A DNA stretch of 20,688 nt. It comes from Alistipes sp. UBA940. GTDB lineage: Bacteria; Bacteroidota; Bacteroidia; Bacteroidales; Rikenellaceae. The translations under genes and the position numbers were made by a program. Of this stretch, positions 6,136 to 13,328 are shown piece after piece. The stretch spans positions 1 to 20,688 of the forward strand of contig DBDE01000026.1 of NCBI GenBank assembly GCA_002293425.1. Direction: 5' to 3'. The notes beneath the pieces are model-generated. The model had not been told where the DNA came from, searched no databases, and worked only from the letters and a program-made list of their open reading frames with translations. Within the stretch, counting starts at the first letter, position 1; every line of letters starts with the position of its first letter.

Positions 6136-8063
6136 AGGTTCTGAAAATCAATGCCGCGCTGTTGCGCGATGCCGAGGCCGCCCGACGTGTCGAAGCGTTG
6201 CGTGCCAAGGCCGGCGTGGAGGTGGTTGTCGAAGGCTTGTCCGAGAGCAGTGCGGCGCGACGGGCGGCCGAGGTGAATGCCGAAGTGTTGGAGATATGGA
6301 CCGACGTGGACGGCTTTATGAGTGCCGATCGGAGCGTTATCGAGGGAGCGTACCTTATCGAACAGTTGACCTATAACGAGGCGATGGAGCTGTGTAACTT
6401 CGACACCAAGGTGCTCTATCCGCTCACCATATTTCCGGTCTATCAGAAGAACATCCCCATTCACATTCGCAATATCCACAACCCGCAGGGGGCGGGAACA
6501 TTCATCTCCTCCCGCCAGGACCAGGGGGGCAAGACTGTGAAGGGTATTTCGTCGATCGACGACACCTGCCTTATCACCGTGCGCGGGATGGGGATGGTGG
6601 GGGTTATCGGGGTCAACTATCGGATATTCAAGGCTTTGGCGCGGGAGAACATCAGCGTCTTCTTCGTTTCGCAGGCTTCGAGCGAAAGTTCCACCTCGAT
6701 AGGGGTTCGGCGGGGCGAGGGCGAGCAGGCTGTTCGGGTGTTGACCGAGGAGTTCCTGGCCGAGATTTCGGGGGGAGCCATCAACGAGATAACGGCTCAG
6801 TATGATCTGGCCACGCTGGCCGTCGTGGGCGAGAATATGCGCGGACGGGCGGGCGTTGCGGCCAAGCTGTTCGACACGCTGGGCAGGAGCGGCATCAGCG
6901 TTATTTCGTTTGCGCAGGGTGCGTTGGAGATAAACATTTCGTTCGTCATTTCGCGCGACGATCTGCGCAAGGCGTTGAATGCGCTGCACGATGCGTTTTT
7001 GATGTGGGACTATTCGGTGCTCAACCTCTTTATCGCCGGTGTGGGAACGGTGGGAGCCAATTTGCTCGAACAGATAAGATCGCAGCAGCCCAAATTTCTT
7101 AGGGACAACTCGTTGCAGGTGAGAGTTGTGGGGATAGCCAATTCGCGCAAGTTTGTCATAAACCGTTCCGGCATAGATTTGGCGCATTGGCGCGAGGCGT
7201 TGGATGGGGGCGTTGCGGGAGATTATTGCGGTGCGGTCGTTTCGACCGATATTTTCAATCCCGTCTTTGTCGATTGCACGGCCAACGAGACTCTGGCCTC
7301 GACATATAGCTCACTTTTGGAGCACAACGTTTCGGTCGTCACGGCCAACAAGATTGCGGCGAGCGGCGACTATGAAACCTATCTTCGGTTGAAGTCCATT
7401 GCCCGAAGCCGAGGGGTGAAGTTCCTGTTCGAGACCAATGTGGGTGCGGGGCTGCCCATCATAAAGACCATCGGCGAGCTGGTGGGAAGCGGCGATCGGA
7501 TATTGAAGATCGAGGCGGTGGTGAGCGGAACGCTCAATTTTATCTTCAACGAGGTCGGCCGCGGGGTTGCCTTTTCGAGTGCCGTTCGGGGGGCGGTGGA
7601 GGCGGGATTCGCCGAGCCCGACCCGAGGATAGACCTGAGCGGAACGGATGTGGTGCGCAAGCTGGTCATTCTCTCCCGCGAGGCGGGGTACGATTTGAGT
7701 TTGGCGGATGTTGCCATCGACCCTTTTATGCCCTCTCACTTTTTCGAGGGGACGCCGGATGAGTTTTGGGAGAAGTTGCCCGGGTTGGATGCGGAGTTCG
7801 AGAGGCGGCGCGTCGTGTTGGCGGACAAGGGTTTGAAGTGGAGGTTTGTGGCCACGTTGGAGGATGGTCGGGCGAGTGTCGGTTTGCGCGAGGTGGGGCC
7901 GGAGTCGCCTTTTTACGGATTGGAGGGGAGCGGCAACGTGATACTTCTCACAACCGAGCGTTATCGCGATTATCCGATGGAGATCAAGGGCTATGGCGCG
8001 GGTGCGGCGGTGACTGCCGCAGGGGTCTTTGCCGACATTATCACCATTGCGGGCGTTCGATAG
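6132..8063 (+). CDS. thrA: Homoserine dehydrogenase with ACT domains and a collapsed aspartokinase domain (ThrA-derived)
   Basis: A 643-residue protein colinear with bifunctional aspartokinase/homoserine dehydrogenase ThrA (about 810-820 residues), but roughly 170 residues are missing near the N-terminus. It begins MKVLK like ThrA. The nucleotide-binding KFGGTS motif and most of the kinase fold are replaced by a short Ala/Arg-rich stretch (residues 6-50), and homology resumes at EIWTDVDG. The tail of the kinase domain and the tandem ACT region (about 135-295) are kept. The homoserine dehydrogenase part is complete: FIAGVGTVGANLLEQI (GxGxxG at about 303), TANKIAASGDYETY, NVGAGLPIIKT, EPDPRIDLSGTDVVRKL. 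Aspartokinase activity is very unlikely; reduction of aspartate semialdehyde to homoserine is likely. It overlaps ackA by four bases, so no upstream DNA could hold the lost part. Confidence 0.9.
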   Translation: MKVLKINAALLRDAEAARRVEALRAKAGVEVVVEGLSESSAARRAAEVNAEVLEIWTDVDGFMSADRSVIEGAYLIEQLTYNEAMELCNFDTKVLYPLTIFPVYQKNIPIHIRNIHNPQGAGTFISSRQDQGGKTVKGISSIDDTCLITVRGMGMVGVIGVNYRIFKALARENISVFFVSQASSESSTSIGVRRGEGEQAVRVLTEEFLAEISGGAINEITAQYDLATLAVVGENMRGRAGVAAKLFDTLGRSGISVISFAQGALEINISFVISRDDLRKALNALHDAFLMWDYSVLNLFIAGVGTVGANLLEQIRSQQPKFLRDNSLQVRVVGIANSRKFVINRSGIDLAHWREALDGGVAGDYCGAVVSTDIFNPVFVDCTANETLASTYSSLLEHNVSVVTANKIAASGDYETYLRLKSIARSRGVKFLFETNVGAGLPIIKTIGELVGSGDRILKIEAVVSGTLNFIFNEVGRGVAFSSAVRGAVEAGFAEPDPRIDLSGTDVVRKLVILSREAGYDLSLADVAIDPFMPSHFFEGTPDEFWEKLPGLDAEFERRRVVLADKGLKWRFVATLEDGRASVGLREVGPESPFYGLEGSGNVILLTTERYRDYPMEIKGYGAGAAVTAAGVFADIITIAGVR

Positions 8064-8109
8064 TCGGCCGCCGGAGCAATAAAAATTTGACTTTTCCGTT
8101 GAAGTTCCA

Positions 8110-8117
8110 TATCTTTG
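8110..8117 (+). promoter_or_regulatory. -7 box before bamD
   Basis: TATCTTTG in the 60-bp gap after thrA, ending six bases before the bamD ATG at 8124. It marks the start of the bamD-rpoZ-coaC transcription unit and again implies a nearly leaderless mRNA. Confidence 0.7.
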
Positions 8118-8123
8118 CACGCT

Positions 8124-9077
8124 ATGAGGATTCTGTTTTCATTTGTTTTTCTGTTTGCGGTCCTTTCCGCGGGCGGCCAAAGCGTCTCGAAAGAGCAGCG
8201 ACGGGTTGAACGGGAGCAGCGTATGGCCCGGCGCGCCAACGTCTCCACAAAGCGGCAGACCGACAAGGGCGAGATTCCCAGCTATAATAAATTGTTGAAG
8301 TCGACCGACTATCAGTTGATGTACCGCGAGGGGTTGAGGTATTACAACACCCGCAAGAAGGGCAAGGAGACCACTTCGCGACACAACCTGAGCAGGGCGC
8401 AGACGTTGCTCGACAAGGCTTATCAGTCGCAGCGGTTTGCGGGGACTCCTCAGCAGGATTCGTTGATGTACTATCTGGGGGCTTCGTTCTATAAGGCGGG
8501 TGATTTCGATATTTCGGGCAGTGCGTTCGACCGTTTCCGGCGCGATTTTCCGATGAGCATCTTCATCGAGGATGCCGAATATATGTACGCGATGGGGTAC
8601 TATTTTTCGTCGCCCGATCCCGAGCACGACCAAGGTCCCACCCTGCGTGCCATCGCCGCCATTGCCGAGTATCTGGGCAGGTATCCCCAGACAGTTAAAC
8701 GCAAGGAGTGCGAGGAGCGCACGCAGGAGTTGTATCGTAAACTTTACACCAAAAGTTATAATAACGCCCGCCTGTATTATACCATCAGGCAGTATAAGGC
8801 GGCGGTGAGGGCGTTGAACAACGCAATAGACGAATATCCGTTGAGCCCCTATCGCGAGGAGTTGATGTATCTGGCGACCCGTTCGGCGTGGCTGTTTGCG
8901 CGTAACTCGGTGGCGAGCCAGATGACCGACCGCTATTTGTCGATGATGGACAACTATTTGAACCTGATCTCCGAATATCCCGAAACCGAATACCGCGGCG
9001 AGGTGGAGAAGATGAGGGACGAAGCGCAGAAACACATAGATGAACACACAAAAGACCAAAATAACAATGGAGAGTAA
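8124..9077 (+). CDS. bamD: BamD-like outer-membrane assembly protein without lipobox Cys
   Basis: A 317-residue TPR-type protein of the BAM complex, which inserts beta-barrel proteins into the outer membrane. After the signal peptide, the YNKLLKSTDYQLMYREGLRYYN segment matches the usual start of Bacteroidota BamD, followed by TPR-like helices (SLMYYLGASFYKAGDF, YMYAMGYYFSSPDPEHDQGPT, AIAEYLGRYPQT). ATG 8124 follows the promoter box; a TTG three codons earlier overlaps the box and is rejected. Oddities: the signal sequence (MRILFSFVFLFAVLSAGGQS) has no Cys, so the normal lipid anchor seems absent, and about 30 strongly basic residues (KEQRRVEREQRMARR..) precede the TPR part. It overlaps rpoZ by 11 bases. 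Confidence 0.88.
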   Translation: MRILFSFVFLFAVLSAGGQSVSKEQRRVEREQRMARRANVSTKRQTDKGEIPSYNKLLKSTDYQLMYREGLRYYNTRKKGKETTSRHNLSRAQTLLDKAYQSQRFAGTPQQDSLMYYLGASFYKAGDFDISGSAFDRFRRDFPMSIFIEDAEYMYAMGYYFSSPDPEHDQGPTLRAIAAIAEYLGRYPQTVKRKECEERTQELYRKLYTKSYNNARLYYTIRQYKAAVRALNNAIDEYPLSPYREELMYLATRSAWLFARNSVASQMTDRYLSMMDNYLNLISEYPETEYRGEVEKMRDEAQKHIDEHTKDQNNNGE

Positions 9078-9396
9078 AAGGAGCATTCCGACCAGCACCG
9101 TGACGCGTAAATTGGCCGACCTGGCCGAGCCGACCGGCAATATTTATGAGTCCGTTGCGATAATCGCCAAACGGGCGAACCAGATTTCGAGTGCCATCAA
9201 AGCCGAGTTGGGGCGCAAGTTGGAGGAGTTTTCCACCACCGGCGACTCGCTGGAAGAGACGTTCGAAAACCGCGAGCAGATCGAGGTGTCGCGCTATTAT
9301 GAACGGATGCCCAAGCCCACCATCATCGCAACGGAAGAGTTCCTCGACGGCGAGCTGTTTTTCCGCGAAGGCGGTTCGGCGGCCGCGAGTGAATAA
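9067..9396 (+). CDS. rpoZ: RNA polymerase omega subunit, Rpb6-like Bacteroidota form
   Basis: A 109-residue protein with the Bacteroidota omega/Rpb6 pattern: STVTRKLADL..TGNIYESVAIIAKRANQISSAIKAELGRKLEEF, then FENREQIEVSRYYERMPKPTIIATEEFLDGELFFR. Omega binds the beta-prime subunit and helps RNA polymerase assembly. ATG 9067 is preferred over the ATG at 9040 because family members start shortly before the TVTR segment. The start lies inside the bamD reading frame (11-base overlap), indicating coupling. coaC begins 10 bases after the stop. This bamD-rpoZ-coaBC order is what I recall for the phylum. Confidence 0.88.
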   Translation: MESKRSIPTSTVTRKLADLAEPTGNIYESVAIIAKRANQISSAIKAELGRKLEEFSTTGDSLEETFENREQIEVSRYYERMPKPTIIATEEFLDGELFFREGGSAAASE

Positions 9397-9406
9397 CCCT
9401 TTGGGG

Positions 9407-9952
9407 ATGTTGAAAGGCAAGCACATAGTTCTCGGAGTGACGGGCAGCATCGCGGCCTATAAGGCGGCGGTTTTGGTGCGGCTGTTGGTCGGGCGGGGTG
9501 CCGAGGTGAGAGTGGTGATGACCCCGATGGCCAAGCAGTTTATCACTCCTTTGACACTTGCCACTCTCTCCAAAAATCCCATTTCGGTGGAGTTTTTCAA
9601 TCCTGAGAACGGCGATTGGAACAGCCATATCTCTTTGGGCGAGTGGGCGGACGCTTTTGTGGTTGCTCCTGCGACGGCCAACACCATTGCCGGAATGGCG
9701 ACAGGTTTGGCGGATAATTTACTGCTCACCACCTATTTGTCGGCTCGTTGTCCGGTGTTTGTGGCTCCGGCAATGGATTGCGATATGTATTCTCATCCCT
9801 CTACTCAGTATAATCTCGACTTGTTGAAGCAGCGCGGTGTTTGCGTCATCGAGCCCGCCGAGGGCGAGTTGGCGAGCGGCCTTGTCGGCAAAGGCCGAAT
9901 GGCCGAGCCGGAGGAGATCACGGATCTCCTCGAATTGAGAATGGAGAATTGA
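9407..9952 (+). CDS. coaC: CoaC half of a split CoaBC: phosphopantothenoylcysteine decarboxylase
   Basis: A 181-residue HFCD flavoprotein that decarboxylates 4'-phosphopantothenoylcysteine in CoA synthesis. Seen: KHIVLGVTGSIAAYKAA at the start, the catalytic-type His74 in WNSHISLGEWAD, APATANTIAGMATGLADNLL, the PAMDCDMYSHPST substrate clamp (121-133), and ELASGLVGKGRMAEPEEI. In most Bacteroidota this is the first half of one fused protein of about 400 residues. Here the frame ends at LLELRMEN because the TGA stop is supplied by a heptad repeat of the inserted element. All flavoprotein-domain motifs precede the break, so activity is probably kept. ATG 9407 is chosen; an in-frame GTG at 9389 would overlap rpoZ. 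Confidence 0.93.
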   Translation: MLKGKHIVLGVTGSIAAYKAAVLVRLLVGRGAEVRVVMTPMAKQFITPLTLATLSKNPISVEFFNPENGDWNSHISLGEWADAFVVAPATANTIAGMATGLADNLLLTTYLSARCPVFVAPAMDCDMYSHPSTQYNLDLLKQRGVCVIEPAEGELASGLVGKGRMAEPEEITDLLELRMEN

Positions 9953-9966
9953 GAGTGGAGAATTAT
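9932..9966 (+). repeat. Heptad array B-left, GAATTGA-type, five units
   Basis: Units in order: GAATTGA, GAATGGA, GAATTGA, GAGTGGA, GAATTAT. In another phase they are GAGAATT/GAGAGTG. Read in the plus direction the TTGA within the units supplies stop codons, and the third unit provides the coaC TGA at 9950-9952. The last unit contributes the A and T of the ATG of the four-helix gene. Confidence 0.85.
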
Positions 9967-10326
9967 GGAAAATATTGTTTCGGACAGATCGTACGACTTT
10001 GCCCTCCGAATTATCAATCTTCAAAAATGGCTCATTGGTAAAAAGAAAGAGTTCACACTCTCAAAGCAACTCTTAAGAAGTGGAACTGCGGTAGGCGCAC
10101 TTATCCGAGAAGCCAGGCACGCCCAATCGAGAGCAGATTTTCTCAGTAAAATGAACATCGCTCTCAAAGAAGCCAATGAGACAGAATACTGGCTTATGTT
10201 GTTGAGGGACAGCCACGTTATTTCCGGTACGCAATTCGATTCGATACACAAAGACTGTGATGAGATCATCCGGCTTTTGGCCAGCATTGTCAAGACGACA
10301 AAATCAACTCTGAAATCTCCTCCGAA

Positions 10327-10330
<4 letters not shown>
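9965..10330 (+). CDS. Four-helix-bundle protein, 23S rRNA intervening-sequence (IVP) family
   Basis: A 121-residue, mostly helical protein with the pattern of the four-helix-bundle/23S_rRNA_IVP family, related in fold to the Avd protein of diversity-generating retroelements: SYDFALRIINLQKWLIGKKKEFTLSKQLLRSGTAVGALIREARHAQSRADFLSKMNIALKEANETEYWLMLL. The conserved RSGTAVGALIREA and KEANETEYWL segments are clear. The family has no established enzymatic activity. Base composition is lower in GC and richer in AAA/AAG-type codons than flanking genes, suggesting separate origin. It starts 12 bases after the coaC stop and ends overlapping the coaB GTG, so ribosomes could pass through all three frames. 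Confidence 0.92.
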
Positions 10331-11011
<681 letters not shown>

Positions 11012-11034
<23 letters not shown>

Positions 11035-11974
11035 GGTGTTCCAGCTGGCGAATGAAGTTGCGCTGTTTGAGTTGAGGAGAATAGACGTAGAAGTCGATGA
11101 CCACGATGCGACTTCGTTCCATATCGAGGGTCGAATAGCTCACGAACGGCCCGCCCATATAGTCGCCCTGCACCCTCCAAAATCCGCGCACCTCGACCCA
11201 CGGACGGCCGTGAATGGTCTTGTAGGTCATTTCGTGCATCTCGGTGTTTGTGGCCATATGTGAACCGGCCACTTCGCCAGGGATGTTGGCTACGAACTCG
11301 TCGCGCCTTTTGAGGATGTTCTGTTCGGTCAGGTCCATCGAGCTTTCGAACGGATAGGTGTAGACTACGATGCCCTGGCTGGCGGTGGGCATCTCATAGC
11401 GCAACCACAGGAAGTCCTCTTTTTCGCCCGCCACGACATATCCGGGATAGGTTGCCAGAGTGATGCCGAACTTTTGCTCGATAACGGTTGCAATCTCTTT
11501 CGGGGTGTGCGTTTGGGCGGTCGACACGTCGCGCATCCGGTGTGCGGCTTCCAGAACCAGCATTATGTTTTCGCGTTGGTCGTTTATCAACTGAACCAGG
11601 CTCTCTTCGTCGGGCGCGCTGAGTGTGAGCACGGCTTGGGGGGCGGCATAGACATTTTCGTTCATACCGAGCAGCGGCTCGGCGACGGTGGGGTCGATGC
11701 GGACGATGAGAATATTCGGGTGGCGCGTGACAAGGTTTTTGAAACCGGCGGGAAGCACCCTGAGCACATCGAACTGCGGTTCCTCGCGGTTGACCATCGG
11801 CACGCGTTGCTGGAGCATAGCTCGAATGGCCTCGCCCGCCGCTCCGTCCCACACGGTGTGGTCGGCCACAACAATGATTTCGTAGGGGGCACCCTGCGAC
11901 GAGGGTTTGTTATCGCCCGTCGGAGCACACGAAATAAACAGGACGACGACTAAAAGAAACAACAGGTTTTTCAT
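11012..11974 (-). CDS. DUF4837-family lipoprotein
   Basis: A 320-residue predicted lipoprotein of a Bacteroidota family without known function. The N-terminus MKNLLFLLVVVLFISCAPTGDNK has a type II signal peptide with lipobox Cys16, so it is probably membrane-anchored. Features recalled from the family: YEIIVVADHTVWDGAAGEAI near the mature start, a central PKEIATVIEQKFGI, FLWLRYEMP, and a C-terminal WVEVRGFWRVQGDYMGGPFVSYS. No enzymatic motif is visible. It diverges from ubiX across a shared palindromic promoter, and its 3' end overlaps coaB by 23 bases in the opposite direction. Confidence 0.85.
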
Positions 11975-11984
11975 AAAGATTAGT

Positions 11985-12000
11985 TATTTTTGCAAAGGTA
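11985..12000. promoter_or_regulatory. Shared bidirectional -7 palindrome between DUF4837 gene and ubiX
   Basis: The plus strand reads TATTTTTG (11985-11992), directly followed by CAAAGGTA (11993-12000), which is TACCTTTG on the minus strand. Two -7 boxes thus abut head to head in one 16-bp palindrome. The rightward box ends seven bases before the ubiX ATG (12000). The leftward box ends 18 bases before the DUF4837 ATG (11974) and overlaps the first base of the ubiX start codon. Confidence 0.7.
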
Positions 12001-12593
12001 TGAAAAAAATCATTTTAGCGATTACGGGTGCCAGCGGAAGCATCTACGGGCGGCAGGTGTTGGAGCGGCTGGTTGCTTCTTCTGTCGTCGAAAAGGTGGG
12101 TTTGATAGTGAGCGATCGCGGTCGGGAGGTGTGGGAGTATGAGATGGGGTCGGGTGTGGAGGACTTTCTTCGCTCTTCATTTTTCACTCTTCATTCCGAA
12201 AAAGTGCAAACTTTTTCGAACACCGATATGTTTGCTTCGGTCGCTTCGGGCTCGGCTCGGTGGGATGCTATGGCGGTGGTTCCCTGCTCGATGGGTTGCG
12301 TGGGGAGGATTGCATCGGGGGTGTCGACCGACCTGATTGCGCGGGCGGCGGATGTGATGCTCAAAGAGGGCCGGACGGTGGTTTTGGTGCCTCGGGAGAC
12401 GCCGTTGAACCTTATTCATCTTCGCAATTTGACGACTTTGGCCGAGGCGGGAGCTGTTGTGCTTCCCGCTTCGCCTTCGTTTTATTCTCATCCTGCCGAT
12501 TTGGAGACCGTTTGTGCGACCGTCAGCGACCGCATTGTTGCACGGCTGGGGGTGGATTGCGACCATTTAGAGTGGGGAAAATCAAACTCGTAA
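12000..12593 (+). CDS. ubiX: UbiX-family flavin prenyltransferase
   Basis: A 197-residue flavoprotein that prenylates FMN to make the prenyl-FMN cofactor of UbiD-type decarboxylases. Signatures: MKKIILAITGASGSIYGRQVLERL, SDRGREVWEYEMG, ASGSARWDAMAVVPCSMGCVGRIASGVSTDLIARAADVMLKEGR, LVPRETPLNLIHLRNLTTLAEAG and PASPSFYSHP. ATG 12000 follows the promoter box; upstream in-frame codons belong to the opposite gene. About ten extra residues at about 58-73 (SSFFTLHSEKVQTF) are encoded by a heptad array plus a perfect hairpin and seem to be a repeat insertion before the ASGS motif. No UbiD partner is in the window. The TAA stop lies in the loop of another palindrome. Confidence 0.94.
   Translation: MKKIILAITGASGSIYGRQVLERLVASSVVEKVGLIVSDRGREVWEYEMGSGVEDFLRSSFFTLHSEKVQTFSNTDMFASVASGSARWDAMAVVPCSMGCVGRIASGVSTDLIARAADVMLKEGRTVVLVPRETPLNLIHLRNLTTLAEAGAVVLPASPSFYSHPADLETVCATVSDRIVARLGVDCDHLEWGKSNS
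12173..12218 (+). repeat. Heptad array D plus GCAA hairpin inside ubiX
   Basis: CTCTTCA (12173-12179), TTTTTCA (12180-12186), CTCTTCA (12187-12193) form three 7-bp units; on the minus strand they are GAGTGAA-type. They are followed by a perfect inverted repeat CGAAAAAGT (12197-12205), GCAA loop, ACTTTTTCG (12210-12218). The whole stretch is translated in ubiX and falls where the protein appears longer than its relatives. Confidence 0.7.
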
Positions 12594-12600
12594 GAGTTTG
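12583..12600 (+). repeat. Palindrome CAAACTC-GTAA-GAGTTTG over the ubiX stop
   Basis: A perfect 7-bp stem with a GNRA-type GTAA loop containing the ubiX TAA (12591-12593). It directly precedes repeat copy 2, and its AACTCGT is also present before copy 1 in uvrC. It could act as a weak terminator, but no T-run follows. Confidence 0.65.
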
Positions 12601-12705
12601 TCAGCCAGCCGCTCCCCCCGCGGCGGGCTGAATGCTCAGCCGTTACTCCCTGCGGTCGTGAGCTCGCCCTCGCTGTACGCTCGACCTCGGTTGCAGCGTC
12701 TGGCT
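12600..12705 (+). repeat. Palindromic repeat copy 2, intergenic before efp
   Basis: A 106-bp longer relative of the uvrC insert at 2148-2210. It shares the GTCAGCCAGCCGC..GGCGGGCTGAA head, a TCCCTGCGG middle and the GCGTCTGGCT end, with about 45 extra internal bases (AATGCTCAGCCG and a stretch around 12657-12695). With 12583-12600 it fills most of the 165-bp ubiX-efp gap. Confidence 0.8.
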
Positions 12706-12720
12706 TTTTCAAAAATTGTG

Positions 12721-12728
12721 TATCTTTG
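12721..12728 (+). promoter_or_regulatory. -7 box for efp
   Basis: TATCTTTG about 15 bp after repeat copy 2. The efp ATG is 30 bases further on, so this mRNA has an AT-rich leader of about 25 nt, unlike the nearly leaderless genes elsewhere in the window. Confidence 0.7.
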
Positions 12729-12758
12729 CACAAACTAAATAACTTAACTTATCAATAA

Positions 12759-13325
12759 ATGGCAACAACTGCGGATATAAAGATCGGGATGTGCATCGAG
12801 ATGGATGGCAAAACGTTCCAGATCGTCGATTTTCAACACGTGAAGCCCGGCAAAGGGCCCGCCTTCGTGCGCACCAAACTGAAAAACCTGGAAAACGGCC
12901 GAACGGTGGAAAACACCTTCTCGAGCGGCGTCAAGATCGAACCCGTGCGCATCGAGCGGCGGCCCTATCAATTCACATACGAGGACGATATGGGGGTGCA
13001 CCTGATGCACAGCGAAACTTTTGAAGAGATCACCATCCCCAAGGAGATGATAAACAACGCCGATCTGATGGTCGACGGGCAAATTTTGGAAGTGCTCTAC
13101 CACACCGACAAGGATATGCCGATGACGGCCGAACTGCCGCCCATCGTCGATATGGAGGTGACCTACACCGAGCCCGGCATAAAAGGCGACACGGCGTCGA
13201 CCAACTCGCTCAAACCCGCCACGGTCAACACCGGGGCGACGGTTCGTGTGCCGCTGTTCATCAACACGGGCGACAAAATTCGTGTCGACACCCGCACCCG
13301 CGAATATTACGAGAGGCAGAAATAA
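12759..13325 (+). CDS. efp: Elongation factor P
   Basis: A 188-residue translation factor that binds between the P and E sites and relieves stalling at polyproline stretches. Features: TADIKIGMCIEMDGKTFQIVDFQHVKPGKGPAFVRTKLKNL, with Lys32 at the tip of the PGKG loop; the central FTYEDDMGVHLMHSETFEEITIP OB-fold region; and the C-terminal signature TASTNSLKPATVNTGATVRVPLFINTGDKIRVDTRTREYYER. Lys32 is the position modified in many bacteria; no modification gene is visible here. The dxs frame begins three bases after the stop, so they are probably cotranscribed from the promoter at 12721. Confidence 0.98.
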   Translation: MATTADIKIGMCIEMDGKTFQIVDFQHVKPGKGPAFVRTKLKNLENGRTVENTFSSGVKIEPVRIERRPYQFTYEDDMGVHLMHSETFEEITIPKEMINNADLMVDGQILEVLYHTDKDMPMTAELPPIVDMEVTYTEPGIKGDTASTNSLKPATVNTGATVRVPLFINTGDKIRVDTRTREYYERQK

Positions 13326-13328
13326 CCC

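Noticed and set aside
6100..6160. thrA start missed because of an upstream frameshift
   Set aside because: ackA reads intact to its stop with conserved C-terminal residues, and overlaps the thrA ATG; there is no DNA that could encode the missing kinase part.
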